This document shows, in pieces, positions 23,724-32,198 of a DNA stretch of 64,000 nt. Source of the stretch: JAEUKA01 sp044228505 (lineage in GTDB: Bacteria; Myxococcota_A; Polyangia; Palsa-1104; JAEUJZ01); contig JBGAUT010000028.1 in the NCBI GenBank assembly GCA_044228505.1, forward strand, positions 12,535 through 76,534. The letters run 5' to 3'. The notes beneath the pieces were generated by a model that did not search any database, had not been told where the DNA came from, and saw only the letters and a list, made by a program, of their open reading frames with translations. Position 1 is the stretch's first letter. Each line of letters starts with the position of its first letter. The position numbers and the translations under genes are program-made.

Positions 23724-24690
23724 TCGCTCTTTCCACGTCGCTGGCGTCGATCTTTATCACCATCTTGCCGACGATGACCTTGAGCTGGCCCTTGGCATCG
23801 ACTTCTGCCACGGCCCCATCTTTTCCTGCCAGCATACCGCGAACAATGCGCACCCGATCGCCCTTGTGGAGTCCTCGCTGGCGACGCACGGCCTTTTCTT
23901 TGTCGAGCACCTTGGCCATCGAAACAAAGTCGTTGTCGCGAGTCCAGACGATGAATCGGTAGATCGGCAACAGCAGATCGAGCTGGGCTTTCACCCAAGC
24001 GGCCTGCTCGTCAGCGGAAAGCTCCGTAAAGCGCGCAGCAGGAATGCTCTTGCCGATCGCGAACATGTGGACGGGCTGGCCCGGAATCGTGAATCCGCCG
24101 CTGGTTCCGCTCTGCGGTGGCAGCGCGCTGATGATCTCAGCGAGCTGCTCGATGGCAAAGTCTGGCCCTAGCGCGGTCTGATCCGGCAACACACCGATCG
24201 TGAAGCCCTCGGGAAGCTCGTGCAGTAGACCCAGCAGCCGCTCGGCTTCGTAGTGCTCATTGAGCTTGTGCTCGAGGTTTTGCCGATCGACGCTCGCATC
24301 AGGGTGGATCTTCAGCACCACATCGAGTGACTCGTGCACAACGGTCACTCCCAAGAACAGGTGGTTGCGCTGCGGCGTTGGATCATCAAGCAGCGTCGAA
24401 ATCGGCTTCTGTCGATCGATGAAACCGTCGAGCTGTTTGCGCGCTGCTTCGTTGCGCGAAAAATAGATGCTCTGGCTGTCGACCTGCTTGTGATTCCACA
24501 CCGCAGGATGTTCAACCGAGGCCTCAAGGAACAGCGGTGCTCCATCCGGGCCAAGCAAGTGGCCAGCACAGCCATGGCCGAGCGCCAGCAGTTTTTGCCT
24601 CACCTCGAGGCGCTCACGGTTGTAGACGTTCGATTTCCACTTGCGTGCCTCATAACACGCAAAGTCACTCTGGGTCAGCCCGACGAACAT
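23716..24690 (-). CDS. KOW-domain protein of unknown function
   Basis: 324 aa, ATG at 24690, no membrane segments. The C-terminal 55 residues form a KOW-type SH3 barrel (HKGDRVRIVRGMLAGKDGAV, then KVIVGKMVIKIDASDVE), as in NusG/Spt5 and ribosomal protein L24, so contact with RNA polymerase, ribosomes or RNA is plausible. The ~260-residue N-terminal part is not a NusG N-domain and is not recognised; it is acidic and mostly helical with some strands (HLFLGVTVVHESLDVVLKIH, LHELPEGFTIGVLPDQTALG). It is translationally coupled to the AI-2E family permease downstream, an unusual partner. Confidence 0.7.
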   Translation of the reverse strand: MFVGLTQSDFACYEARKWKSNVYNRERLEVRQKLLALGHGCAGHLLGPDGAPLFLEASVEHPAVWNHKQVDSQSIYFSRNEAARKQLDGFIDRQKPISTLLDDPTPQRNHLFLGVTVVHESLDVVLKIHPDASVDRQNLEHKLNEHYEAERLLGLLHELPEGFTIGVLPDQTALGPDFAIEQLAEIISALPPQSGTSGGFTIPGQPVHMFAIGKSIPAARFTELSADEQAAWVKAQLDLLLPIYRFIVWTRDNDFVSMAKVLDKEKAVRRQRGLHKGDRVRIVRGMLAGKDGAVAEVDAKGQLKVIVGKMVIKIDASDVERANA

Positions 24691-24735
24691 AGCGCGGAGT
24701 ATGGGGTTTGCCGGTGGGATGTGTCAACGCCGTGA

Positions 24736-25179
24736 CTATCGGCAGCTTGCACACAACGTGCTCGCGGAGCCGCACTCGCGCTCGGCATTTTTGCAGCTAC
24801 GCTGGCTCGGTTCGTCGGCGATTTGTTCGGCCAACTCGCAGATGCGGCGTGAGTAACCACAAATCGCTTGGGCCGCCAGGCACGCGCCATCGCAACGAGA
24901 AGACGGTGCCGATTGGGCAGCGGTCGCAGAGATCGACGGGACGGAATCGGGCGATGCCGGGGCAGCAGCGACCGTCGGTAGCTGACTGCGACGAGCCGAC
25001 AAACTGCTTTCCAACTTGCCAATCTCTGTTCGGGCAGACTCCATGGCAGCACCGGATTGCGGCTGATGGGCGCATCCAATTTGCGTGCTGGTGAGCGCGT
25101 AGACCAACAGCCCCACCGTGACCGTCCACCAAGTCGTGGCTGGTTTCATCGTCAAAGGTACGCTAGACAGAAGCTTCAT
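24736..25179 (-). CDS. Cys-rich lipoprotein at end of sigma-factor operon
   Basis: 147 aa from the ATG at 25179, 4 bp after the stop of the upstream lipoprotein gene. The signal/lipobox is VTVGLLVYALTSTQIGCAHQ. A short helical segment (SARTEIGKLESSLSARRSQL) and an Ala/Pro/Ser linker lead to a C-terminal cluster of cysteines (RCDGACLAAQAICGYSRRIC, then CKNAERECGSASTLCASCR). This pattern recurs in short myxobacterial lipoproteins of unknown role. It is probably the last gene of a four-gene operon with an ECF sigma factor. Confidence 0.65.
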   Translation of the reverse strand: MKLLSSVPLTMKPATTWWTVTVGLLVYALTSTQIGCAHQPQSGAAMESARTEIGKLESSLSARRSQLPTVAAAPASPDSVPSISATAAQSAPSSRCDGACLAAQAICGYSRRICELAEQIADEPSQRSCKNAERECGSASTLCASCR

Positions 25180-25183
25180 CGCC

Positions 25184-25732
25184 TCAGTGCTCCTCGGGAA
25201 GATCGGGTAGCGAGAGCAGGGTTCGCTGTAGGTGTCTGTCGATCGCAATGGCTCGCTCATGGGCTCGCAGTTCCTCTCGCTGCGCTTCTTTCTTCGCGGC
25301 GGGATCGCTCAGGCGCTTGGCTCGTGCTTTGTAGACATCAGCCGCTACCGATTCCAAGTGGGCCCTGAAAAAGCTGTCATGGGTCGCCAGTTTGCGCCCC
25401 GCTTCGATCTGCGCCAGCGCTTGTCGTTCGGCGTCCTCGCCACCCTGCGAGAGCAGCAAGCGTGCGAGCCAGCCATGAGCGTCCAGCATCGCATATTCCC
25501 CTTCAGGACTGCCGGCCGGGAAGCGGATCGCCAACACCTCGCGGACATCATCGATCGCGGCTGCCACTTCGCCATCGAGTAGGTGGAGATCGGCCCGACG
25601 GTGCAGCGCTCGCGCTTCGCCGAGTGGGAGCAGCAAAGACTCATCGGAGCGTGCAAATAGCTCGTCGCGATTGCAAGTCGTCACAAGGACTAGCAGGAGT
25701 AGCAGTCCTGCCCGGTTCGTCCGCTTCCTCAT
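25184..25732 (-). CDS. TPR-like lipoprotein in sigma-factor operon
   Basis: 182 aa from the ATG at 25732, which overlaps the previous stop (ATGA). Signal and lipobox: LLLLLVLVTTCNRDE. The mature part is helical with TPR-like spacing (EARALHRRADLHLLDGEVAA, AMLDAHGWLARLLLSQGGED, FRAHLESVAADVYKARAKRL), suggesting a periplasmic or membrane-facing scaffold. Position directly after the putative anti-sigma gene suggests a role in sensing the signal that frees the sigma factor (inference). Confidence 0.65.
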   Translation of the reverse strand: MRKRTNRAGLLLLLVLVTTCNRDELFARSDESLLLPLGEARALHRRADLHLLDGEVAAAIDDVREVLAIRFPAGSPEGEYAMLDAHGWLARLLLSQGGEDAERQALAQIEAGRKLATHDSFFRAHLESVAADVYKARAKRLSDPAAKKEAQREELRAHERAIAIDRHLQRTLLSLPDLPEEH

Positions 25733-26376
25733 TGACCGCGCTCCCGGCCCGTCATCGCACTTTGGGACTGCACTCGGTGGTGGCGGTTGACCAAACGGAC
25801 GCCATTGCGCAGCCCCTGGGTTCGCCGTTGGTGAAGCCGCTCTTTCAGCATCGCGTCTAGTCTTGCCGTCGGAGATTCGCCACTCTGAAGCGATCGGCGG
25901 AGCAACCACGCAGTTTGATTGAACCCATTCACGGACGGAGACTGTCGGAGCTTGCTTCCCTGATCGAGTAGGCCCCACGCAAACAGTAGCAGGACCGCTG
26001 CCGCGAGGAGCAGGCCGCCAGTTCCGGTAATCGATCGACCGATCTGACGAAGCGTGGAGCTTCGCTGCTCCGCTTGCGATCGTTTGGCCATCACCGCTTC
26101 ACGGGCTGCGCGAGCGATGCCACGGGCTCGGAGTTCGCCCAGCGACTCGAGCTCCGTTGGAAAGCGCAGATGCGCGGCCAGCCATCGGGACTCAGGGTCT
26201 CGGCGGCTCAGTGGACGAAGTGGATCGTGATCGCTGCTTTCTTCCGTTTCGCGTAGCGACTCTCGCAAGGCTTGAGCAGCACGAATCTCATCGCTACGTG
26301 GTGGGGCATCGGGATCATCAAGCGCCACGTGGGGCTCGACGGTTTCTTCACGATCATCCAGCATCGGGCTCTCCAT
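25729..26376 (-). CDS. Putative membrane anti-sigma regulator
   Basis: 215 aa from the ATG at 26376 (GGAAGG just upstream); an ATG at 26364, with GGAG at a 6-bp spacing, is equally possible. Both lie inside the 3' end of the sigma-factor gene, so translation is coupled. The cytoplasmic N-terminal half is acidic and helical (EIRAAQALRESLRETEESSD). One transmembrane helix (GGLLLAAAVLLLFAWGLL) is followed by a basic C-terminal part. This layout fits an anti-sigma factor, but no zinc-binding HxxxCxxC motif is present, so the assignment rests on position and topology. Confidence 0.55.
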   Translation of the reverse strand: MESPMLDDREETVEPHVALDDPDAPPRSDEIRAAQALRESLRETEESSDHDPLRPLSRRDPESRWLAAHLRFPTELESLGELRARGIARAAREAVMAKRSQAEQRSSTLRQIGRSITGTGGLLLAAAVLLLFAWGLLDQGSKLRQSPSVNGFNQTAWLLRRSLQSGESPTARLDAMLKERLHQRRTQGLRNGVRLVNRHHRVQSQSAMTGRERGQ

Positions 26377-26968
26377 ACGCCTTTCGGAAGGCTCGGACTG
26401 CGCGTAGCAGCAGCACATCAAACGTCTCGACAGAAACCCCGAGGGCGGCGGCACAAGTGGTCCGTGACTTCTCTTCACACAACCGGAGCCGGATCACCGT
26501 CGCGTAGCGCGCATGCAAACCGCTAAGAACATCTTCAATTCGGCGGTGGGCGATCTGCCGTTCTTCTGCGGCGGACAGGAGCAGCGGTGCGGTTGCTTCC
26601 TCGGTTTCAGCTAGTTCTGCCTTAAGGGACTGACAGAGCCGTTTGCGCCGTCCCTGAGCGCGATGGAAGTCGATCACCTTGTTCCAGGCGATCTGCCGCA
26701 GCCAGTGATAAATGCTGCGCTGCTGAAATGTGTACGTCGAGATTCGCTCGAGCGCTGTCACGAACGTGTCCTTCAGAATGTCTTCAGCTTGGGCGCGATC
26801 TCCGACGCGACCCAGGATGCCCATGAACAACGCCTCGGCGTGCGAGCCAAGGATCGGTTCCAGTGCCGCCAGATCGCCGGCTTGGGCTTTCTCGATGGCG
26901 CGCTTCTCCCGCTGCAGCAGGGCGCTCCTCTCGATCGAGTCGTCCGGGCCTGTCCGGTCAGGGTGCAC
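26354..26968 (-). CDS. ECF-type sigma-70 family RNA polymerase sigma factor
   Basis: 204 aa, GTG start at 26968. Region 2 shows AQAGDLAALEPILGSHAEAL and GDRAQAEDILKDTFVTALER, with the -10 recognition helix in IYHWLRQIAWNKVIDFHRAQ. Region 4 is IEDVLSGLHARYATVIRLRL followed by a helix-turn-helix (AALGVSVETFDVLLLRAVRA), which recognises the -35 element. There is no sigma region 3, as is normal for group 4 (ECF) factors. It heads a four-gene operon with a membrane regulator and two lipoproteins, consistent with an envelope-sensing circuit that autoregulates. Confidence 0.93.
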   Translation of the reverse strand: MHPDRTGPDDSIERSALLQREKRAIEKAQAGDLAALEPILGSHAEALFMGILGRVGDRAQAEDILKDTFVTALERISTYTFQQRSIYHWLRQIAWNKVIDFHRAQGRRKRLCQSLKAELAETEEATAPLLLSAAEERQIAHRRIEDVLSGLHARYATVIRLRLCEEKSRTTCAAALGVSVETFDVLLLRAVRAFRKAYGEPDAG

Positions 26969-27062
26969 GAGCTTGTTTCTCCGTCTTAACGAACGAGCGA
27001 GACGGACCTTACAGTTGGGGCACGGCGTCGTACCCGACCTAAGCGTCCGAACAGGGGTCTTC

Positions 27063-28076
27063 TTACTTGAGGGTCAGAGAGAAGGCCGCGACGGTCTTGC
27101 CACAGGTCTTACACTCGGGGAACTGAATCGACTGCATCTTGGCGAAGACGCATGCGGCAACCGGTGAACTCGTCGAGCCGTTGACTCGAACAGACGACAC
27201 GGATCCAGTGCCCTTGACGATGAACTCCAGATCGATCTTCTTCGTCGTCGGACTTCGCGCCGCTTCTTCGCGTAAACAGCCCGAAAGCACCGAGAACTTG
27301 GACATCATCGTCTTCTGAATGTCGTCGGCGGAGAGCGTATCGCCACCGTCGTTAAAGTCGACATTCTGCGAGTCGTCGAATTGACCGTTCTTCGGTCCCA
27401 CCTTCTTCTTTTTCTTCGGTGGAGGTGGTGGCATCGGCTGCATCGCGATCGACAACCCTTTGAGCGGGTCATCGGTAAACTGCGGGCCGGCCTTCGCGAC
27501 CACCTGCGGCTTGGGCCTCGTAATCAGCCAGACGCCGATGCCAGAGCCCGCCACCACCACTGCCGCGAAGATGCCTGCGAGCATCTTGACGACAGCGCGG
27601 TTGTACTTGGCGCGTTCGGCCTCCTCTTTCATCTGGCGGTCGAGTTCCATGTGCTTGGCGGTCCACTCGCGGGACATCTGGCCAAGCAGTGGATGATCGG
27701 CGACGCGCCGCTTGTCGTTCGTCTCCGTGTCTGTGATCGTGTGCTCAGCCGAGATCGAACCGCGCTCGATCTGCGCCTTCACGTCGCGCAGCGAGAATGG
27801 ACCGTAGTCCATGCGGTCTTCCTTGGTGATGAGCCAACGCTCGTGCTCGTCGTCGATCGCCCCTGCGTTTCGCGGTGGAGGCAGCCCTGGCAAGTTACCC
27901 GCCGGACGCATTGCCGAGATCGAGCCGCTACCGCTGCCCTGCATGGGCGGTACCGCTCCACCCTGAGGGCCGCGTAGACCAGGCAACGCTGGCCCACTGG
28001 CTGGCCCATCGGCTGGCAGTGCGGACTCGGTGCCGCCTTCAGTTCCAGTCTCTTGCTTTGCCGAAGTGTCTGACAT
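27063..28076 (-). CDS. GYF-domain / AgmX-PglI C-terminal domain protein
   Basis: 337 aa from the ATG at 28076. A Pro/Gly-rich disordered N-terminus (to about 75) leads to a GYF_2-like domain (RWLITKEDRMDYGPFSLRDV, then KAQIERGSISAEHTITD). A transmembrane helix follows (MLAGIFAAVVVAGSGIGVWL), then a Pro/Lys linker and a C-terminal AgmX/PglI-type domain (LSADDIQKTMMSKFSVLSGC, KKIDLEFIVKGTGSVSSV). Such proteins in myxobacteria include the adventurous-gliding protein AgmX, with a TonB-like periplasmic tail linking inner and outer membrane. The cytoplasmic GYF domain probably binds proline-rich partners. It is single and faces away from the tRNA-Gln gene. Confidence 0.8.
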   Translation of the reverse strand: MSDTSAKQETGTEGGTESALPADGPASGPALPGLRGPQGGAVPPMQGSGSGSISAMRPAGNLPGLPPPRNAGAIDDEHERWLITKEDRMDYGPFSLRDVKAQIERGSISAEHTITDTETNDKRRVADHPLLGQMSREWTAKHMELDRQMKEEAERAKYNRAVVKMLAGIFAAVVVAGSGIGVWLITRPKPQVVAKAGPQFTDDPLKGLSIAMQPMPPPPPKKKKKVGPKNGQFDDSQNVDFNDGGDTLSADDIQKTMMSKFSVLSGCLREEAARSPTTKKIDLEFIVKGTGSVSSVRVNGSTSSPVAACVFAKMQSIQFPECKTCGKTVAAFSLTLK

Positions 28077-28367
28077 GTCTCTCTGGTGGCGGCCACCCCG
28101 CTCCGTCGCCCGTTCGGTGCCGAGTTTGCCGCTCATCAATGACGGTCTGCTGCATGTCACTAAAGGGCCACCGCGCACCCTTCATGAGGCTCTCGGGCGG
28201 AGCGCCTCGCATCCATAGTACCGAGTCTTCACCGACCCGGTCAACGCCGCCCTTTCCACAACGCCAACTGCGGGATGAGAGGCATGTTTTGCGACCACCA
28301 CTACCCACGCGTCACTACAGCCGACCCCGATATCCGATTTTGAGCGTCGGTGTGGCGTAAGGAACGC

Positions 28368-28397
28368 TTGACACCCCGATCTTCGCGATGGTATGAG
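28368..28397 (+). promoter_or_regulatory. Sigma-70-type promoter of tRNA-Gln
   Basis: TTGACA (28368-28373), an 18-bp spacer, then TATGAG (28392-28397). This places initiation about 7-10 bp before the first base of the tRNA at 28412. The -35 is a perfect consensus match. Confidence 0.75.
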
Positions 28398-28411
28398 GCC
28401 GCCTGCGCTTT

Positions 28412-28482
28412 TGGGGCGTCGACAAGCGGTAAGTCACGGGTCTTTGGAACCCGCATTCGTAGGTTCGAATCCTACCGCCCCA
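28412..28482 (+). tRNA. tRNA-Gln (UUG)
   Basis: 71 nt. Acceptor stem TGGGGCG pairs with CGCCCCA. D arm GAC...GTC. Anticodon stem CGGGT/ACCCG encloses the loop CTTTGGA with anticodon TTG. T arm GTAGG-TTCGAAT-CCTAC. CCA is not encoded. It lies 71 bp before prs, probably in a shared transcription unit from the promoter at 28368. No phage-like attachment duplication was found at its 3' end. Confidence 0.95.
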
Positions 28483-28553
28483 ACTGTTTTACTAACTGCG
28501 GGCACTGCGGGCGTGGTGTTGGTGCGGATCGCTCGTGCCGGGAACCACATCTT

Positions 28554-29501
28554 ATGATCAAAGCCCTCAGCATCTTCTCTGGTAACGCGAATCGCGAGCT
28601 GTTCGAGTCGATCTGCAGCGTGATGGAGGTTTCGCCCGGCGCGTCCCTGGTGAGCAATTTCTCCGACGGAGAAACCTTCGTAGAGATTCGAGAGAACGTC
28701 CGCAACGTCAACTGTTTCGTGGTCCAGCCGACGTGCTCGCCGGTCAATCAGAACTTGATGGAGCTTCTCATCATGATCGATGCGCTCAAGCGGGCATCGG
28801 CTGGCTCCATCGTCGCTGTCGTCCCTTACTACGGCTACGGTCGGCAGGATCGCAAGGTCAAGCCACGGACGCCAATCTCCAGCAAGCTTGTCGCTGATCT
28901 GATTACCGCTGCGGGTGCCGATCGCTTGGTGTCGGTTGATCTGCACGCAGGCCAGATTCAGGGATTTTTCGATATTCCCGTCGACCACCTCTACGCAATG
29001 CCGGTCTTTATCGAGTATCTGCGCAATCGCGGACTGACCCGAGAAGAGACGGTGGTGATTTCGCCCGATGCAGGCGGCGTTGAGCGTGCCAGGGCCTTCG
29101 CCAAGCGGATTGAGTCGACCATGGCGATCATCGACAAGCGTCGTCCGCAGCCGAACGTGTCCGAGGTAATGAACATCATTGGCGACGTGAAGGGCAAGCA
29201 TGCGGTGATCATCGACGATATGATCGATACGGCGGGCACAGTGACCCAGGCGGCCAAGGTCATCCTCGATCGCGGTGCCAAAAGTGTCCTCGCCTGTGTG
29301 ACGCACGGCGTGCTGTCGGGCCCGGCAATTCAGCGAATCAATGACTCGGTGCTGTCGGATGTCATCATCACCGACACGATTCCGCTGTCCGCTGCCGCAC
29401 GAGCCTGTTCCAAGATTCAGGTGTTATCCGTCGCGAAGCTTCTCGCCGAGTCGATCAAGCGGATCCATCACGGCGACTCGATTTCCAGCCTGTTCGTGTA
29501 G
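28554..29501 (+). CDS. prs: Ribose-phosphate pyrophosphokinase (PRPP synthetase)
   Basis: 315 aa, the normal length of class I enzymes; ATG at 28554. The enzyme makes 5-phosphoribosyl-1-diphosphate from ribose 5-phosphate and ATP for nucleotide, His, Trp and NAD synthesis. Visible motifs: NFSDGETFVEIRENVR near the N-terminus, the catalytic flexible loop PYYGYGRQDRKVKPRTPISS, VSVDLHAGQIQGFFDIPVDH and the PRPP-binding loop VIIDDMIDTAGT. All are intact. It lies downstream of tRNA-Gln on the same strand. Its stop directly abuts the stop of the convergent VWA gene (TAG|CTA), with no room for a terminator. Confidence 0.97.
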   Translation: MIKALSIFSGNANRELFESICSVMEVSPGASLVSNFSDGETFVEIRENVRNVNCFVVQPTCSPVNQNLMELLIMIDALKRASAGSIVAVVPYYGYGRQDRKVKPRTPISSKLVADLITAAGADRLVSVDLHAGQIQGFFDIPVDHLYAMPVFIEYLRNRGLTREETVVISPDAGGVERARAFAKRIESTMAIIDKRRPQPNVSEVMNIIGDVKGKHAVIIDDMIDTAGTVTQAAKVILDRGAKSVLACVTHGVLSGPAIQRINDSVLSDVIITDTIPLSAAARACSKIQVLSVAKLLAESIKRIHHGDSISSLFV

Positions 29502-30683
29502 CTAGTACATGAGGCCGATATCGGCGGCTTGCTTTTTGACGGTCTCTCGAACCTTGCCGTCGAAGCCGCCCTTGGCTGGGGCTGCGCTGTTTTTCAGGTA
29601 GGCGTCGCGTTTGGCGGCAAGACCGTTGATTTGGTTTAGTACCTCGTCACGGGCCTTGCGCTTGTCCTCGATGAAGCGGCTGCGCTCGGTGGCGCTCATG
29701 GCCTGCATCGGTTCGGGGAGAGCGCTCGGTGCCACGGCGTCCATGCGGATCTTGTTGTTTGCGACATCGTCGAGGAGATCGCCGTCGCTCACCGCAGCCG
29801 CGTGGCCTCGGGTCTTTGCCAGACCGAACCAACCCGCTCGGGCCGCCTGCGCTTCGGCGGGGGCATCGAGACTGTGCTCGGCCTTTTTGCGAATCATCGA
29901 TCGTCGTTCCGCATCGCCGTAGGGGATCGCTGTTTCGGTGAGCGCTCGGTTGAGCCGTGCCATCTCCTCGTCATACGGAGTCCTCACATCCGCCATGCCG
30001 CCCGACTGATCGATCGTAGAAAAATCGCCGCCGGTCAGGTTGGCAATCTCGGTGAACGAGACGCGGGTGTCATCATCGCTGCCGCAGCGAACCGTGTTGA
30101 TGCGGATTCCTCGGCTCTTGGCTTCGCGGGCAATTGCTCGGTGGTCGAGTCCGTCCTGATAGTCGCTGTGTGGCGGCGCATCTCCAACGAGATAGACCAG
30201 CTTGAGTGAGTTTTTGCTGGCCGACCAATTGCTGCGATAGACGGCTTCGTGGAGTGCTTTGGCGACGTGCTCGGGGGTGTCGCCACCGCCGCCAGCCGAA
30301 AACGAGGTCAGGTTCTGATATACGCCATCGATGTCATCGGTCAGATCAAAAAACTTGGTGACGTATTCATCGCCGACATCGCGATAGGCGACCAGTCCAA
30401 CCCGCAGCTCGGGGGCGGGCTGACCTTGGGCGATGAAGCGAGCCATTTCCCAGATCTTCTTTTTGGCACCGCTGATAAGCGAGCTCATCGAGCCCGTCGT
30501 ATCGAGTACAAACACCACATCGACCTGGGGGCGCTGCACCGGCTTGGGCGCAGTGACGAGCACTGGCTGCGGCTTTTCGATCGGCGCAGAGGCGTGGCGG
30601 GGCAGAGACACAGCGGCCCATAGCCCAAGGGCCGAGGCGCTGGCAACGAGAAGGTAGCTGAGGGTGGGTCGGATGCGCTCCAT
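29502..30683 (-). CDS. VWA-domain exported protein
   Basis: 393 aa. The ATG at 30683 is preferred because GGAG sits 9 bp upstream; the ATG two codons earlier is only 3 bp from it. A signal anchor (LSYLLVASASALGLWAAVSL) and a Pro-rich linker lead to a von Willebrand A domain (about 55-245). Its MIDAS motif is complete: VFVLDTTGSMSSLI, a Thr in the middle region, and LVYLVGDAPPH. SAGGGGDTPEHVAKALHEAV matches the common bacterial VWA form. The C-terminal part is helical. MIDAS-type domains bind divalent metal and protein ligands; the partner here is unknown. Confidence 0.85.
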   Translation of the reverse strand: MERIRPTLSYLLVASASALGLWAAVSLPRHASAPIEKPQPVLVTAPKPVQRPQVDVVFVLDTTGSMSSLISGAKKKIWEMARFIAQGQPAPELRVGLVAYRDVGDEYVTKFFDLTDDIDGVYQNLTSFSAGGGGDTPEHVAKALHEAVYRSNWSASKNSLKLVYLVGDAPPHSDYQDGLDHRAIAREAKSRGIRINTVRCGSDDDTRVSFTEIANLTGGDFSTIDQSGGMADVRTPYDEEMARLNRALTETAIPYGDAERRSMIRKKAEHSLDAPAEAQAARAGWFGLAKTRGHAAAVSDGDLLDDVANNKIRMDAVAPSALPEPMQAMSATERSRFIEDKRKARDEVLNQINGLAAKRDAYLKNSAAPAKGGFDGKVRETVKKQAADIGLMY

Positions 30684-30809
30684 CGACATTTGCTCCTAAA
30701 GCAGGCGGTATGCGCATAGAACGCGGCACAACGCGGACGGATCTAGCTTCTCACGACAGCAAGTCGTAAACCATGGATCCCGTCGGTGAAGGAGCGTGTG
30801 GATGCGAGC

Positions 30810-31031
30810 CTAAGACTCGGCGCGCTGTCGGTAGAAGCGAAGGAAGAAACCTAGAACCGGCGTGAGCAGCGTAATGATCGACAGGCCAAACAGAAGGAAC
30901 GTGATGTCGACGCCAAGCGAGCTGGAGTTTGGATTTAGTCCCCAGCGGACCGCCAGGATCTTGCCGCGTAGGCGACGCTTCCCCGCGATGGGTGGGCGCG
31001 GCTCACGCGGCTGACAGTCTGGGTCGATCAC
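30810..31031 (-). CDS. Small membrane protein coupled to TRAP binding protein
   Basis: 73 aa from a GTG at 31031 that overlaps the TGA of the upstream binding-protein gene (GTGA). A basic N-terminal half (PPIAGKRRLRGKILAVRWGL) is followed by one long hydrophobic segment (VDITFLLFGLSIITLLTPVL) and a short basic tail. The usual TRAP small subunit has four helices and about 160 residues, so this is not a standard DctQ; a DctQ-like part is instead fused to the permease at 33236. It may be an accessory membrane subunit peculiar to this TatT-type system. Confidence 0.55.
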   Translation of the reverse strand: MIDPDCQPREPRPPIAGKRRLRGKILAVRWGLNPNSSSLGVDITFLLFGLSIITLLTPVLGFFLRFYRQRAES

Positions 31032-32062
31032 TTGGCGTCCGAGCACTCGCGAAGGGCTTTGCGGGCGTCATCGAAGGCCTGCGCGGGAACCACCGTGCCG
31101 CGCACGAACTGATAGACATCCTCCATCGCCTTTTGCCACGCGCCAGGATCCGCCGACTGCACGACCGTGACGCCTTGGCTTTTTAGCTTGGCGATCGAGT
31201 CGTCTTCCATCTTGCGGACGTCCTGATCAATTTTGGCGCTGGCCTCGCGGAACACGGCGAGCAGCTTGGGCCGCAGGTCCGCCGGGATCTTGTCCCAGAT
31301 GTCCTTGTTCACCACCGTAACACCGGTGAGAGAGGAGTACGGCATGTCGAGCATGAACTTGGCCTTGCTGTGCATGTTGCCCGCGAGCACCAGCACCGGC
31401 GGATAGCACAGCGCGTCGATCTTGCCGGTTTGGAGAGACGGAACCAGGTCCGCACTGCTCAGCACGACCGGCTTAAAACCTGCCTTTTCCCATGCCTTGG
31501 TGCTGTCGGGATCGCCTTCCCACGCGAACATCTTGGCCTTCCTCATGTCGTCCAGCGTTGGGCGCGCAACCGTCGAAAAGAATCGGGTGAAGCCGATCTC
31601 ACCCCAGGCCAAGACCACCACTGCGGGCAGCTTCTTGCTCTTGTCCGGACCTCGGTATGGGTCGGCGAGCAGCGCTTCGAGCTTGGGGGTCATCTTGCCC
31701 AGCATGCAGCGGTACTGTTCACGGTTTTTCGCAAACAGCGGCAGATCGAGCGCCTGCGGATCGGGGGAAATCACATGAAGACCAACCGTGCTGACACCAA
31801 CCGCTTGCAGCGTGTTGTTGTTCATCTTCTTGATCATGTCGCCTTCGTCACCCATGGTGCCGCCAGCGAAGATCTTCAGCTCGACCTTGCCGCCGCTGAT
31901 TTCGGTCCACTTTTGCGCAGCCTCTTTGAGGCGCGTTTCCCAAGTGGAACCAACCGGGGCGCGGGTGGCGAGCTTGATGACGACTTTGTCTTGTGCGAGC
32001 GCCGGGGACGTCGCAGCCAAGCACACAGCGGAAAGAAGGGTGAGCAGGCCTTGTTTCTTCAT
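31028..32062 (-). CDS. TRAP transporter substrate-binding protein (DctP family)
   Basis: 344 aa. The ATG at 32062 has AAGGA 6 bp upstream; an ATG two codons earlier is too near it. Signal peptide: GLLTLLSAVCLAATSPALAQ. The mature protein begins KVVIKLATRAPVGSTWETRL, the standard DctP/TRAP-P opening. It retains family features: LKIFAGGTMGDEGDMIKKMN, the Arg region of ALDLPLFAKNREQYRC, MRKAKMFAWEGD, and YSSLTGVTVVNKDIWDKIP. It binds an organic acid-like solute in the periplasm for a TRAP permease. It lies next to the TatT lipoprotein gene, as in the Treponema TatT/TatP pair. Confidence 0.93.
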   Translation of the reverse strand: MKKQGLLTLLSAVCLAATSPALAQDKVVIKLATRAPVGSTWETRLKEAAQKWTEISGGKVELKIFAGGTMGDEGDMIKKMNNNTLQAVGVSTVGLHVISPDPQALDLPLFAKNREQYRCMLGKMTPKLEALLADPYRGPDKSKKLPAVVVLAWGEIGFTRFFSTVARPTLDDMRKAKMFAWEGDPDSTKAWEKAGFKPVVLSSADLVPSLQTGKIDALCYPPVLVLAGNMHSKAKFMLDMPYSSLTGVTVVNKDIWDKIPADLRPKLLAVFREASAKIDQDVRKMEDDSIAKLKSQGVTVVQSADPGAWQKAMEDVYQFVRGTVVPAQAFDDARKALRECSDAK

Positions 32063-32198
32063 GGACATTCCTTGAGGGAGCTGGCGCCAAGTCTGTGGAG
32101 CCACGCTTCTATTACAACAGAAGTTTAGGGTCTATCGGATAGGACGAAGAACGCCGAGAAACATTTTGGTGGCGGAACCGTTCGGACCGCTGACTCCA

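Noticed and set aside
28412..28482. tRNA-Gln as attachment site of an integrative element
   Set aside because: No duplicated 3' tRNA end and no integrase nearby; prs follows directly.
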